Assembly: GCA_964019055.1 (NCBI GenBank)
Contig: OZ025208.1
Coordinates: 13,956,097 to 14,020,096 of the forward strand
Origin: Anthopleura xanthogrammica
Lineage: Eukaryota; Cnidaria; Anthozoa; Actiniaria; Actiniidae
Reading direction: 5' to 3'
Length of the DNA: 64,000 nucleotides
Shown here: positions 33,631-48,600 of the stretch, piece after piece
Numbering within the stretch: the stretch's first letter is position 1
Layout: every line of letters starts with the position of its first letter
Translations under genes and position numbers: made by a program
Notes under the pieces: model-generated
What the model saw: only the letters and a program-made list of their open reading frames with translations
What the model was told of the DNA's origin: nothing
Database searches by the model: none

Positions 33631-36600
33631 TTAAAATAAAATATTTGACCGTCTTTTCCAGTCGTTCTTTTTACGATTTGCAGCGGCATCCTCGCGCCTT
33701 ACTACTGGACTAGGTGTATTCTCGGCCCGTCCGGAAGTGCGGGATTCTCCTACGGGACTATCGGTACGACCTCTCGAGGGACTGTCGCTTCGTCGTTTTG
33801 CGGTACTTTTTATAAGCGATGTACGAGATGTACTTTCGGTTTTGTCTAAAGCTCTGTTGGAAGAGGTTCTCGAGGTGTTATCACGGGATCCCGTGATCCG
33901 GCGGGACGGGGTTCGTTCTCGAGCGCCATGCTCAATTGGAGTACATTTGTCGGGACGGACAAATGAGCCGAATCTTGGTTTACAGACAAAGTATCGATTA
34001 CCCTTAACGGAGCCATCGTTTTTTCCTGTAAAAATAAATAAAAGGCTGGAATAAGTGGACAATTCTAAGAGACCTTTTACGTCTTAAAGGAACTGCGTTA
34101 CGTGTTGAAGGGAAAAGGAATGAAAAGTAGAGCAGCATGTTGCGCGTAGCAAACTAACTATAGCTATATATTGCATGCTGGCACAGCGTAAAGAACGTAT
34201 ATGCGCAGCATGTTGTGCGTGGCTCGGTGTGCGTGACACGGTGTACGACGTAAAATGTTTCGTGTAGTATATCGTGGTAAGCTGTGTGTAGCATGCATGT
34301 TATGCGCATCAAAGGGTACGTGTCACGTTGATCGAAGACGTTGCGTGACGTATTTTGTGGCGCGTAGCGTGCCGTGGCTAATAAGCTGTGAGTAGCATGG
34401 TGTGTATGGTATTTGAGATGTGTCTAGTGACTTCGAAATGTAGCATAATTGTGTATGTATCATATTGGATGCGGTTCATAAGGTGTATTCCCGACTAAAA
34501 CTATTCTTAACGGTCGCGCGTAGCACTGTAACGATGTTACGCGCAGCATATTGCGTGCTTACTCTACATTATACTTCAAATGTAGCATAATTGTGTATTT
34601 ATCATATTGGATACGGTTCGTAAGGTGTATTCCTGACTAAAACTATTCTTAACGGTCGCGCGTAGCACTGTAACGATGTTACGCGCAGCATATTGCGTGC
34701 TTACTCTACATTATACTTCACATATTGATTTCTAAAAAAGTGATTGGAAATCTTATACAGAATTGACGGAGCACACCTACCTCCCGCTTTATCAAGCTCT
34801 ACTCCAATCCACGCACCAGGAGAAAATTTAGTCGGTCCAATAAACCTGATGACGCCAGTCTTACCCTCAGCAAGTCTTACAGCCATACCAGACCGTAAGT
34901 GACTAACACTCTCTTCATCATATTCCTCGTTCATACTTTCAAAAGATGAGGTCAAGTCTTCACGACTTCCTAAAGATGATAAGTCATCTCTTGAGTTGGA
35001 CAACTCTTCCCTGCCATCTTCCAGAATATTTTCGTCTGAATTACTTCTCTTATCCATGGGTTGAGGTTCACTGGTGTTTAGATCAAGTAATAGATTGCTT
35101 GCACCTTCATCATTAACCTGGTTTGGTGGAATGGCTTTTGCTTCCAAAAGACTCGCTTCCTGGTCATTCCTCATATTGATATTTTCAAGATCGATAAGCG
35201 AGAGCTCGCTTTTGTCATTGTTCAATAAATCAATAATCGAGTTATCACCTTTTTGAGATGTAGAATCCAGTTTAGGCTCCTCTTCCTCCATCGAATTTAA
35301 ATCTAATAAATCAGTTTTAGTCGAGAGAAGATTAGCGCTCGGGTTTTCTTGCTTTGAAGGAAGGCTCAACTTTTTCGGTAATGAGAACGGAGTCGGCGTC
35401 GGCAAGTCGTCGTATACCGTCGGTGCATTATCGTCGTAAGTGATTGTATCCGAACTCGCTGTTCTCTCTCGGAGATCATCCTGAGGACTGACGGTACCAT
35501 CGGAAGCCTCCGATCTAGAACCACTGAAGTCGAAAAGCTTCAAAGCAGGAATACGAGGGCTTGGCGATGCTGAGCTTTTGTCTTCCTTGGAATCTTCTTT
35601 TAACGTTTCTAATTCCAGGAGCAGAGAGCTTGGTCGTGAATTAGGAGTTCTTGCGGATCGTTCACGAAGGATGACTCCCCCTGCTACAGTATTCGAAGGG
35701 GAGGAATAGGATGACGATAAATCGATTAATATTTCCTCGCGTCCTCGGCTTGATACTCCATTGCCCTAAATGCGGTGAAAGATCAGAACTATTAGCTGGG
35801 AAATGAAGTCTCTCCCCTCAGCGGGAGCGTTGCGTGACGACCCTAAAAATGGCTGCAGGGAGACCAGGAAGTGAACTTAAAAAAAGCGGAAAACACCTTC
35901 AAGGCTTTAGTGAGGCTAGAACGGAAGAAAGTACAAAAGTACAATATTTCTCGAGTAAAAGGAGATTTTTTTTTTTTTTTTTTTCTATTGGCTTCATTTT
36001 GAGGATAATCTTGAGAGTTAAATGTGTAAGAACTTTATTATGCCTAGTATGCTACGGAGACGTTCCAGGGTCGTAGCGTAAAGCAACGTTTCTCTTGTGG
36101 AATTATGGTGGGTCGTGATGTGTTTTTTCCCCATTTTTAACATCTCATATGAACAAGAGCACAATGCTTACCCTATAATCAAAGAACCGACTGGTATCTG
36201 GGGAATCAAATCGACCAGGACTGGTTCCAAAAGAGAAGTCAGACTATAAAGAATAAAAAAGACACACAAAACGTTAGCCTTCTTTAGCTGAACATGGTAT
36301 GATCTGCTTAGGCTTCTACTTTCTGCAACTTGCAACAATCTTCTGCACAAGACAAAATGCGCCTTTTCATTGCTTTCAAATCGGTCCCCGTTGAGCTGCG
36401 CCACTGCTGTACTTTCGGTGGCGATTAACCATAAACTCAGGCTGGCCTTACACCGTATTGGACGAATTTTTAACCGTTGAAAAAGACGTTCCGTTTATAA
36501 GGAACTTTGCTTTCCGGACAAATATTCGTGCAAATGGTATGTACTGGTAAACTTTTGGACCGGTTAAAAAGTCGTCCAGTGCTGCGTAAGGCCAACCTCA

Positions 36601-39600
36601 GTATAACCCAATAACAGAATGCGCGCGCCTAACACCACGTATAACAGCGCTTTAGGAGTATATACTTACCGATGCCGCTAAGTTGGGCGTACTGGCAAAC
36701 TTTCTTAGGGGTTTACCAATAGCAGCTAGCTTCTCCTTCACAACCACTTCCTGAAAAAAAAGACAAAATCTTTAATTTACCACTTTCGCAATAACTTGGG
36801 ACATGATCACACGGGAATGCATTTCTTTAGCACTAGCAATGTATGTTTTCCATGTATGCTTACCATGAGGTCACCCCCAAAAAAATGAATGAGAATTCAT
36901 GTCCCTCTGTAAAAATAATACCGACGGCACGACAATTCTTCGTTTTCACGTTACTTTATGTTGGTGTATTTAACATAAGAATTCTTATTACTATCCATTA
37001 TTAAGACCAACAGCATGGCCGCAATGTCTTTGTCTCTTGGCTCTCACGAGAATGGTTGCAAGCAATCAATAAGCGAATCTGGATCAGCGCTGTGTAAGTA
37101 TACTCTGTGATTCGTTTACCCAGTGATTGGTTTGACCGTGCCGTGTACGGTGCTTGTACTAAAGATTTGCACGATATTCTACTCTATGAGGAAATAGTCC
37201 AAGACTCACCTGTCTCAGTTTGTCAAGCGCTAGCAAGCTTTCAACATTTGATATTCCTTTACTGTATCGTCGTAGTACCGTCTCATCTTCTTCTTCTTCG
37301 CCAACTGCTTGAGCGGCCATCTGCGCCAGACTCGCTCGCTCTTCTGTCTCCTCTCCTGGTTGCTATGATAATGAAAAGAAACAAAGCGAAAAGTTACACT
37401 AAAATATTATGCAAGTTAAACAATAATATCAGACCGTGTCAGAGCCGTGCCGTGTATCGATGCCGTGTCCACGCCGTGCCGTAACCGTGCTGTGTGTCGT
37501 GACTTTTCACACTCATACAAAATGTAGGTAAGGTAAGGTTTGACAGAAGTTATAAAGATCACGACTTACCCGAGGTATGTGCGATACAAGCTCGTAAACA
37601 ACACCACATGTGTGTCGATATTCCTGGTGACCAAAAAGAAGAAAAAACCAGATTAATAATTAAAATCAAATGGTTTGAATGATTTCAGGACTTTCCGCAA
37701 TCCAACAAGTTTCCTAGCCACTAATCTCGATTTCAGTATACCCTTGTTAGCCTTCTTAATAAGCTGTCCTTCCAACTCTGTTTCTTGTATATTCTAACGC
37801 AGATTCTCTTGCGAAGGACCAACTCCATTGTTACAGGGCTAGACAATCCAACTACGACCTTCGAAAAAAATAACGCATTATGTCAAAAAAAGAAAGACAG
37901 GAAAAAAAGTAAAAAGAGAGAAAAGAAAGAAAGAAGAAGAAAAATTGGGTGGGAAAAATAGATTCTTGAAAAAAATTTTTTTTTGAAGCTACAGGGCGGG
38001 TATCTCAGACCTTCGTGCGCATCAGGGGAAAATTATTTATTTTCCCTGTGCGCACTTTATACCTTCAGTTTACACTCTGTCCACCAGCGTCTCGATCAAA
38101 CGTATATAACCCGTACAAAATAAAAACAAACAAACAAAAAAGAGAGAGGAAACCGGAGAACCCGGAGAAAACCCTCGTGGCAAGAGAGAGAACATTTTTA
38201 GTAATAAATATATATCTTACCTTTACTATAAGATAAACCATCTCGTTTGACCCAGTTACTCTTGTCAGTTCGATGGCATCGTGAATGGATGAGTCCCATG
38301 ACGCGGCAGCTGATACCTGATGCAAAGAGATAAATTAATAATAAACATCAGAATGATAAAAGATCTAAATGTGGAAACTTGTCTTATGCATTGAAACTAC
38401 CCTTATCTATATGGGCTTTGAATTATGTGAGCTCATGATACTTTCACTAAGTTACTTAAACTTGAACCGTGCAAATCGTAGGTTATGTATAGCATGTATT
38501 GTGTGGTTGTATTGCGTGACATGTATTTGTCTTACGTTACCTGTTTCTGGTCGTATTTAATAATAGGCAAGTCCATCATATTGTCAGGGTTTTCAAACGA
38601 TAAAGTCGTATCCACACCAGCTGGAGAAGCGTCGTCTACGGCCCCGTTTCTAAATTCGTCTATCAGAAACGAAAAACACATATGTTATGAGCCGTCTAAT
38701 ATAGTCCCCTACACAGTTCCCTGCACCATCTTGAAAGGTAGTCGTGCCTTTGCATGGTAGCGAGGCATGAGTTGCCCTTGCAATGATAGTGACCTTTTTG
38801 ATACCTTGGACAATTATTCACATCTATCATTTGCAAGGTCACCTCATGTCTACCTTTCAAGAAGGTGCAGGGAAATTTGAAGGCGACTTCTGAATTGATA
38901 ATAAAACTCAAGAAATATCCCACTCATTTGTTTTTGAAGAGGCGAATCAAGGATTTTTTTCCAGAACATGTTTCAGGTTTGAGTGTTTGAGATTTCTGAT
39001 GAAGGATTCCTCCTAGTGCGTTTTTGTGTTTTGTCGCATGTTTTACTTGTGGTGGTATACCTTTCCCTATACTAATTGTGAAATGTTATTGGAAGATTGG
39101 GGGAGGGGGAGGAAGTATTCATAAAGTTTAACTTACCATTCAAATCGAGGAAAATAACAGGGATATGTGCTTCTAGACCGTGACGAACAAGGCTGTAAAA
39201 TAAGTAGAAGTAAAGTAAATAAATAATAAAATATAAACAGCAGGATTGATTACACCGGCACCACTAAGTAGGAGCACAAGCCATCCCTAACCAGCTGAGT
39301 TGATCGCCTTCCCCGAAAGGAATTATGGGTCACTATTTTTAGTTAGCATTTTTCGAGCATTTTCCGAGTATACAATGTAGACTTTTCTTGTTGATTAAAA
39401 TAACATTCTACCACGAGTTCGACAATGGTTTACGATTAATTTAAAGAAGAAAGAACTCGTATTTCATAAATTCCTTGGCAGAATAATTGGAAATGCTAAT
39501 CAAAATACTGGTTGACCTTGAGTTTGTCAAGGTCAACTCAGCTGAAAAATATGGCAGACAGACAGACAGACACGCAAAGAGACACAACATGGTTAACCAG

Positions 39601-42600
39601 TAAGGATAGTACTTAGTATATCAGAGCGAGTATACTTACTCAAGTTCTTCAGGCTGCGGTGATCCTGGTATTCCACTCCCAGCAAGCGGGACAAGAACAG
39701 CATTACGTTCTTCAGTAAGACACACCCACTGATCTATTAACCAGCTTTCACGTTCTTTATCCACTACTGACTTCTCTGTATCAACAAGTAAAAAAACACA
39801 ATACTATCAATAACAGACGTCTATCATATACCTCCTAATATGTGTGCATTTCTCGCTCAGCAACCACCTGACACGATTTTTTCTCCTGGGTAGCCTTGCA
39901 TTCAAGTACTGTGGTACCTCTATTAAGTGGACACCCTTCAATAAACGGAAACCTGGTTGAAAGGTCCCGAAATGTCCTTCCCATAATTACTGTAAAAAAG
40001 TGGACACCAGGCAAAGTCCCGAAGGTGCACGCGTTTAATAGGAACACTGTACTTGAGTTTACCCAGAAATAGTCTATTTTCTACTGACCTTGGTTTCCTA
40101 TTGAAGAGTGGATTTGTTGATCAAGATATTCACGTCTCTTCATCAGTGAGTTTGACCACTTCTCGCGTAGCCTTAAAAACAAACAATAGGTTGCATGAAG
40201 ACATACAGATACACAGAAAGACAGGCAGACGGACAGACAGACAGATGGAAAGACAGACAGACAGACAGACAGACAGACGGACAGACAGACTGACAGATCG
40301 AATAAATGAAGGAGGAACTTACAGTGACAAATCCTTTTCCTGGTAGGTGTCCAGTCCCAACTGATGTTTATTCCTAACACATATGCTTCCAATAGACACG
40401 CTTGATATCGTGTTACATACTACAGGCAGTGCCCCAGACTTCGGTACGGGGTTAACCTTGACAACTAGACGGCGCGAGTGACCTTGTCGTAGCTGGAATA
40501 CCCCTCCTGTTTCTTTACCCTCACGTATGTTCAGTTCAACAGGGGCGTACACGCCTTGATCATTGATCTCGTGCACTTCTAACCACAGCTCCAATTTACG
40601 GACAAGCTCGTGCCATCTGAATAAATAAATTTTAAAAAAACAAAAAACATTTACACCTCTATTCATAGTAAAACGAAGCTTTATTCAGCGAACACCATGG
40701 AGGATCGAACTTCAGACCAGCGAGCGGAGCTGAAGCGCGCAATCTAAAGTGAAATCCCAGCCATGGCTTGGCTTGGATCCAAGTATGACAGCAAGCATTT
40801 GAAAATGAAATCCGTATGGTGTGCGTTTCCTAGTTTAACGATTACCTAAGATATAGGATACGCGCAGTGTTACAAATCACCGAGATGGGGCAATAGGTGT
40901 TGGGTAAGAGGGAGAATCAATCACGGAGGTTTTACAGGAATTTTCCAGATATAGAGACCTTTTTTCTTCTTCTTTGACCACAACTCAATTCCTACTTGCT
41001 ATCCTATCTGAAACACAGCAACATTCTCCTTACCTGTCATGAAGTCCTTTCTGAGGAGCTTCCACGTTATAATTCCAGTTCATCTTGTGAGTGCTATCAA
41101 ATCCTTGACTTCTGTTCCCCCATACCTCGATAGCAAGTGATCCTTCTGATGCGTATTCCAGGAAATCTTCTGTGATCTCGATGTCAAACGACTAGGTGAG
41201 GAAAAGAGGGGATATAGTCAATTTCTTTTTCGTTGTTGTTCAATTTACGTATTATGTAGTGCGCAATTTGGTGAAGAAAATAGAAAAGGCACGCGCTTGC
41301 TGTGTGCACTGAGATTTAAAGCACGCAGACATTGACAGAACAAGAGCACACAAGTAGAGCCACGACGCGTTTTTTTTACTTCTTTTACAAAATCAAAATT
41401 AAAATAGCCGTTTAAAATTAACGCAATAGAAAGTGCACGCGCGTTCAAGTGCTCTCGTAAAGCAAGCGCTACCAACCAATCGGAAGGCGAGATTTATGTC
41501 ATGTGATTAAATACTCACTTGTTTGTTTTCAAAGATCATAGTGTTAGTCTTTGGTCCAGGGTGTGAAATACTGGCATTAATAGGCGGTACCACAACAGTA
41601 TCCTTGTCTTTCCATAACTGGTACTGACAGAACACGTAGTTACACAAGGCGGGAGGAAGGTCAAACGCTTCAATCACGCGCACACAGACTTCCATGCGAT
41701 TACCAAGCTGAAATTCTTCCACGTCATCATCATCATCGATCTCCGGTTCATCTTCGGGGCTTTCTCGTCCGTCTTCGGATTCATTCGATTCGCTATCGGA
41801 GCCCTTATCTGGAAACAAAAGCATTCATACGCTTTACTAATATCTCTAGAAGATCGTGTGGGAGTCTGGTGCTAAATAATCTAGTCCAATCTTTAGAGAA
41901 GATTTGGTATGAGTGTGGAAAGTCACGGTAAACGGCACGGTTACGGCGCGGCGCGGACACGGCACTGAATGTAGAATGTTTTCACACACTGACACGGTCA
42001 CGGAAAGGCGAGGTACCTTCCGTAAGTTTTGTGATAGTCATACGAAAACTGCTGTAATACAAGCTTGTGTTATTGAATTCTATACTTACCAGTTACACGA
42101 GTAACTTCTACTTTAAGTCGACCACAAACCTTTTGAAGTAAATAAAAGTCTACAAGTTAGACAGACTTACTGAAGACAGACTAAAAGACCACGGCACGCC
42201 CGTGAAAAAAAAGATAGCAACAGACACATAGACTGACTGATGGACGGTGGGACAAACGAAGGTGGAGGGACGGACGAATGGCCGGACGGACGAGAGAAGG
42301 GACGGATGAATAGCGGGACGGACGAGTGGAGGGACGGAAAGATAGTCAAACAATGCCAAGGTTATAAAGAAAAACGAAATAAAGAATGAATGAGCGAAGA
42401 GTAACAATGACATTACTGTTCTTACCTCTCCTTGCTGGCTAATGATAGGTGCAGCATACTCGTGACTGACATCATGTAATAAGCATTCTAAGAACACGTT
42501 GCACACACCAATAAGAGTGTGACATTCCACCTCAAAGAAAAGATCCGTGTTATCCTCCTGAAAGACGCAAAGAAAAACATATGTTAATACGTGTGTACGA

Positions 42601-45600
42601 TGACACAGGTATAATCTGAGTACAAGAACAGCTAGGCTGCTGCTGTTGATGATTAACTAATATCATATTGGTGATACTAATGATAATGAAAAATGTTGCA
42701 GGGATCGTGATAACCCAGTCGTGTACACAAAAAAAGAACCGAGTTCGTCGCATGACTTGTATTGACAAGAGCTGTTTAGATATCATGGCTTAAGAACGTT
42801 GACCCCAAGTCGCATGACAACGTATGCAGGACGATGGTGTCAAAGTCACACATTGTCCTGCTTATTCACCATAAAGCCATATCGACTAGGAAATCTATCA
42901 AATGATTGGATAGTCAGCCAGCCAACCGCTGACAGACAGATACGTGTAGACAGACAGACAATACCGCAGACAAACAGAAACTAACCTTGCTATTAAAGGA
43001 AACGCCTTCATCGACGCACTGGTTGTACAGTTCTCTCATATCGAATATCTTGTTCTCCAGTTTGTCAAGAGACCAAACTAATGCAATAGAAACGTGATAA
43101 GTAAGGAAGGAAGAAAAAAATATCCCATCTTAAAGTACCAAATAAATAACTTGATCATAAATCATTTGCTTCTTCAGAATCTTTTCCCATATCGGCTCTT
43201 TAGAAATCTATAAGGCCAAGTTAAAACGTCGCTCTTCTCATGAGTCGAACCTAATGACATCACAGAAGACCGCCTTGTTATTCTTGGTTTTCAATGCGTT
43301 CGACTCATGTGACGTTTGAACTTAGGGCTGAGCCTTTTGTTCGACTATGATTCATACTAATGAGTTAATGTGAGTTATTAAAAAAAGAAAGCATAATCAA
43401 GGAAATAAGTCGTGGTCTAAAAGGTTGAAATGGTAAAACAACAAATAACTTGGTATCGGAGATTTTGATGTATGCGCAAGGTGATCATCATACTTCCCGC
43501 CAATTTTTAGCGCAGATTTCGTATGAGTGTAAAAAGTCGCGGCACACGACAATGTTACGGTGCAGCGCGGACACGGCACCGAATGTCGAATGTTTTCATA
43601 CACGGCACGGCACTGACACCGTCACGGCAAGGCGCGGTCCGTGGCGTAAAATTGTCATAGTCGTGCGAAAACTAGTCTATCATTCAGCGAGGATACTAAC
43701 TTTGTGTTCCTCTACTCTTGTGTTTCACCACAATAGCCACTTCGCTACTGAATCCCGACCGACTGCGACCAAAACTTAAACTTGAAGTTGGAATCTGTAA
43801 AGTGACGGCGAATTCGGTGTCCTTGTTCATTTCCTCGCTCAGTTGATTAGCTTCCCTGGAGAGAAAATAAAATAATAGGAATGAAATAAAGCAATGAAAG
43901 CTTATAGTTGTCAAAAGGTAGAGGGAGGTATTCTTATGAACGTAGGCATGTTTGGTCTTTTGTTGTCGCGAGCGCATTCTTTCAAATAGCTAACAAATGC
44001 ATGTGGCCTATGGTTTGAATAGAAAAAAATTCTCTCAAACCGAAAAAGGTTAACCACATAGTAAAAATTTGACCATTACTGTTCAAATAGGATTGGATTC
44101 TTCGAAGAAACGACGGAAAGCATCGCAGTTCCCGTCTACGCAAACAACGATCATCTCCCGACTGCAAGCCGAATAGGTTACGATAATATTCCGGGCAGCG
44201 ACCGATACAACTTACAGCTTACCTGACAAGAGTATTTGCCTTCAAGACCTCTTCTTTCAAAACAAGAGGACGCGGTTCGGGTTTGTCACTGTAATGAATG
44301 GATGGGTCTCTATCCTCGTACCATGACATGCGCGAGCCGTACCCAGAGCTGAATGACCCCACACTCCATGTTCTGTCAGCCAGTTTATTACCAAGTGGGT
44401 TGGTTTGTACTTGACTACGAAGCTCTTCGATCTTTTCTTCGTACATCAGTCGTTGTTTTTCCAGTGCACCTGATAGGATACAATTATAAATATCACGAAT
44501 GGAAATTGAACCCTTCCTATATTTGCAAGCTCAAAGAGAGATCTCTCTCCGCTTCACACAGACTAGTCAAAACACATCGGTCAACACATGAATCGACGTA
44601 TTGTTGGTAATGCTGGGATATTCAAGCCGGTTACAATGTTGTTCAATCATTGTGTCAGGGATCGTAGCTGGGATGGGATTGGTTTGGTAATTTTCCTCAT
44701 TTCACGATCACCACTTGGCCAATATTCCTCAACAATAAAAAAAAGTCTCTCGTTTTTGCCAAACGACAGAAATCATTGGGACTTGCTTACCTTGCTTATC
44801 AGCCTGATACTGCTCCTCTAAGGCCTTTATCGATTCATGTAACGGACCTAAGAAATCGAATGCCATTCATTATCGAGAAAATTATAAATTTATTTCTAAA
44901 AAATAAGCAACAGTCCCCGCTGTAGCGACAAACCTGTCCCATTACCCAAGGGTGCATCAAACGTGATGAGAGATATAGTTTAAAAAAAAAAGTTGAAAAG
45001 CACGTTTATCAAGCATAATGAGGTAATTTTCGTTACTTTGAAGATGAATCTCGTCACTTCGCATTTCAAAAAAGTAGTTTCTCTTTTCCCATGCGATAGG
45101 TACTTTTCCTTGACTTCCTCCCTTCCTCCTTCCTTCCTTCTTTCGTTCTTTCGTTCTTTCGTTCTTTCGTTCTTTCGTTCTTTCGTTCTTTCGTTCTTTC
45201 GTTCTTTCGTTCTTTCGTTCTTTCGTTCTTTCGTTCTTTCGTTCTTTCGTTCTCTCGTTCTCTCGTTCTCTTTCGTTCTTTCGTTCTTTCGTTCTCTTTC
45301 TTTCTTTCGTTCCTTCCTTCCTTCCCTCTTCTCTTTCTTTTACTTATTTCTCTAGTCTTACCCTGATGGATTTGGTTCATCATCAATTCGTGCTGTGCCG
45401 ATAAAAAGTCCACTTGTTGCTCAGGTAGGACCTCACTGCCTGGTAGCCGCGGGCAGTTGATTCTGAAGAAGTGATTATTACCCCACAGGATTCTGTCACC
45501 ATGTCTTATTAATGTTCGATCTTTCAGCTCTTTACCGTTAACAAAAGTTCTGGAAAAGAATTAGCAATAACGCTAAGAATTATCACAAGAATTACATGAA

Positions 45601-48600
45601 ATAACTACACACGTCTACAACGCAGTTCAGAAAAGATTCCTACTAAAATTACATAACGCATGAGACTGTAAAGTCACATGGCATAGACCTTTTCTGAAAT
45701 TACGAAAATAGTGCATTGTGGTCTAGCTTGGGTAAAAATATCTTTTGTTCATTGCGGCAATATATGGTGCATGTTGTATGTACCCAAGCTAGACCACAAT
45801 GCATCCTGTTTGTTGAACTCAGAAAAGACCTATGGTGCGATACGGATTTGACGTAATCCAAGGACAAGCGCACAAGTTTGCAATAATCATCCGATCACAT
45901 ACTCTGAATGGTATGGTGTTGTTGTTTATGAGTGATTGATTGATTGGTAAATTGGATTTTTTGGTGCTATTGTTTTGTTATTGATAGCAAATTATATCAA
46001 ACTATGTCAAATTATGTCAAACTGATATATCAGGGCGTCTACACTTAAAATACTAAAAACTTAAGCTATCCAGCATCCATACCTGGCATTGGGCATAGGA
46101 GTAAGGTAAACCTCATTGCCATCGATATCCATAGTACTGTGTTCAGGCAGGATACCAAGACCTCCTAGCTGGATATCAGGTGGCGGCAGATTAGGGTTCA
46201 GACGACCAATTTTAGTGTGGTCCTTGGATAAAAAAAAGTTACAATACTAGTATCAGTATTCAGATATTAAAGGGGATATCCAATCGCATAGCTAAGATCG
46301 AGTCAAGACAGTACCATAAAGTACTAATTCTTCAAACTGAATGTTCTGTTCCATGACTGAATTTTTGCGATCTTCATTAAAGTCATAGCATATTATTGTT
46401 AAATCGCTGCGCATGCGCTAAAAACGCTGACACACATGACTGCTATCTCACCGCCCTACCTTCAAGTAATAGACTAGCAGCTCATTCATGGATGGATCGG
46501 CGTTCAGGTTCACTAGATAGAATTTGTTTTTCTCGACAGCTATTCCTGAAGACTGGACTGAGATACCCATTTCCTCTAATGCTTTGTGTCTTTCCTGAAA
46601 CAAGAATAAAAAAATAAGTATAAAACAAATGCATATTATAAATGAATCGAATAAGCCGAACGCCAAACCAAACCAAGTTCAAAACTTCGGCGGGAAGTTT
46701 AGAAGTTCATACCGAACTTCGCTTTGAAGTTCCGAAGTTGGGCGCAAAACTCGTGAATTTCCGATTTAACTTCGGAATCTCTTCGGGAAACGTTATCCGA
46801 AAGCCACTGTAAATGCAGAAATTCCCCTAACATTCATTATCATCATGCTCATCATCATGACTATTATCATCCTCGCGACCACCATCATCACAATCGTTAT
46901 CGTCATCATCATCATTGTCAACATAATTATCAATATAATTATTTTACCTGCAGAATTTGTTCTGTCTGTTTCTCTTTCTGTTCCCAAGACATCGTAGCTT
47001 CTTTCATGAGTTTCTCACTCTCTGATAACTGTTCCTGGATCTCAAACTCCCCAGCCTCTTCGGGTGATAACTTGCCAGCGATCTTGAGCTGGAGCAATTG
47101 TTTTAGCCGCTCGACTTCTTCACGGAGCTCACGGATGATCTATAAGAGAAGATATCAAAAATGAGAACGAATAGAACGAATAGACCCCTTGAACGCGACG
47201 TCAATGCAGCTCAATCTGAAGGACAAAGCAAAAGAATTTCAATCTCCTGAGAAATGGAACCTATTGCTTTGTCATCCAATTTGAGCTGCATTCGGACGTG
47301 CTGCAAGGGGTCTTTAGAAGGAAACTATCAAACTCAGGACAGTGGGCTTTAATCACATGGCAGCCATGTTTATTCCCAGGTTTTGAGAGCAAAAACTTCC
47401 TTTGGAACGTTCTGAAACGCCTCAAATCGACGGCAAGGGTACCCAAGGGATTCAAAACCTATTTTTTCTACCAATATGGCCGCCGCGTGATTAAAGGGAA
47501 TGCAAAAAGAAAGGAATTCGTAACTTACTCTAGCATTAGGATCTTCATTGACGACGGCGTGGTTGACAATTCTCTTGGCGCGGTCTGCATATCTTAACGT
47601 TGATAGTGTCTCTTCGTAGTTATCAGCTGAAGGGCTAACGGTGGCTATCATAACAGTCTTACTATTACCACCAAGATTGTCCTAATAATATTAAATGTAT
47701 AACTTAATAATACGTGTTTATAGGAAAGCAAGGGTGGCGTAATGCGTAGTTGAGTTTATGGCTCACTTCCTTGCTTCGAGGGTTTTTCTCCGGGTTCTCC
47801 GGATTTCCACCCTCCGCAAAAATCAACACCAATTCGATCTGAGCTGTGCTCCGTGGTCAGACTTGAATCGTATGGCGGCTGCCTGCGGCGCCTTTGTATG
47901 CCCACGACTCGGCCACGTTGAGCTGCGTCAGAGAGGGCTGCCCAGGAATTTCGTCACCGTGACCGTGCTCATTTTGCACATGATTTTCTATACGGCATTG
48001 GAGAGAAGCAAACTTGTCGTACCTTGAGTAGCCACGTTAGAACGGAGTCTCGATAAGGTACGAAATGCGCTCCTTTTTTATGGTGTTTGAAGGAGGACTG
48101 TCGTAAAAAAATCAAAATAAGCAGTTCAGTATATGAATGAAAAGTTCTGAATCTACCTATACATGAAATTCTGTGTGGCTGCGCATACGATGCCGGTACC
48201 ACTCAGCGCTGTGTGATACCCTCTTGGCAAGATGCCCTGTAAAATCGACGGCACAGCGGTGCTAAGACGGCCGCAGTCGCATCTTGTTGCTGTTCCATGA
48301 TGAATCTAACTAATCGCGGCTTAAATCCATCATATTTCGCTCTAAATGAACCAGCTGACTTGATCTTCTGAACGAACTCAAGCTCAACAAATCAGAATTG
48401 AGGATTCAACTTTGTATCTCGATTAGCATTTCCCATGTCCCTGCTCGGAAAATGCTAACCAAAAATAGTTGACCCATAATTTATTTCGGGGAACGCGATC
48501 AACTCAGCTGAAGCTAACTCAAAAAATGCATGGTTAGCGAGGTTTGGATGGCAATGCGCACAGATCGACAACCATACAGGAATGACAACAATACATGGAC

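Noticed and set aside
36168..36404. A 78-codon minus-strand frame over kinesin exon 33.
   Set aside because: It uses the wrong frame; phase from both neighbouring exons fixes the reading as [20 protein letters not shown].
45066..45413. A 115-120-codon Arg/Lys/Glu-rich frame and its Ser/Phe-rich counterpart.
   Set aside because: Translation of the CGTTCTTT microsatellite; only the part from 45,362 is kinesin exon 14.
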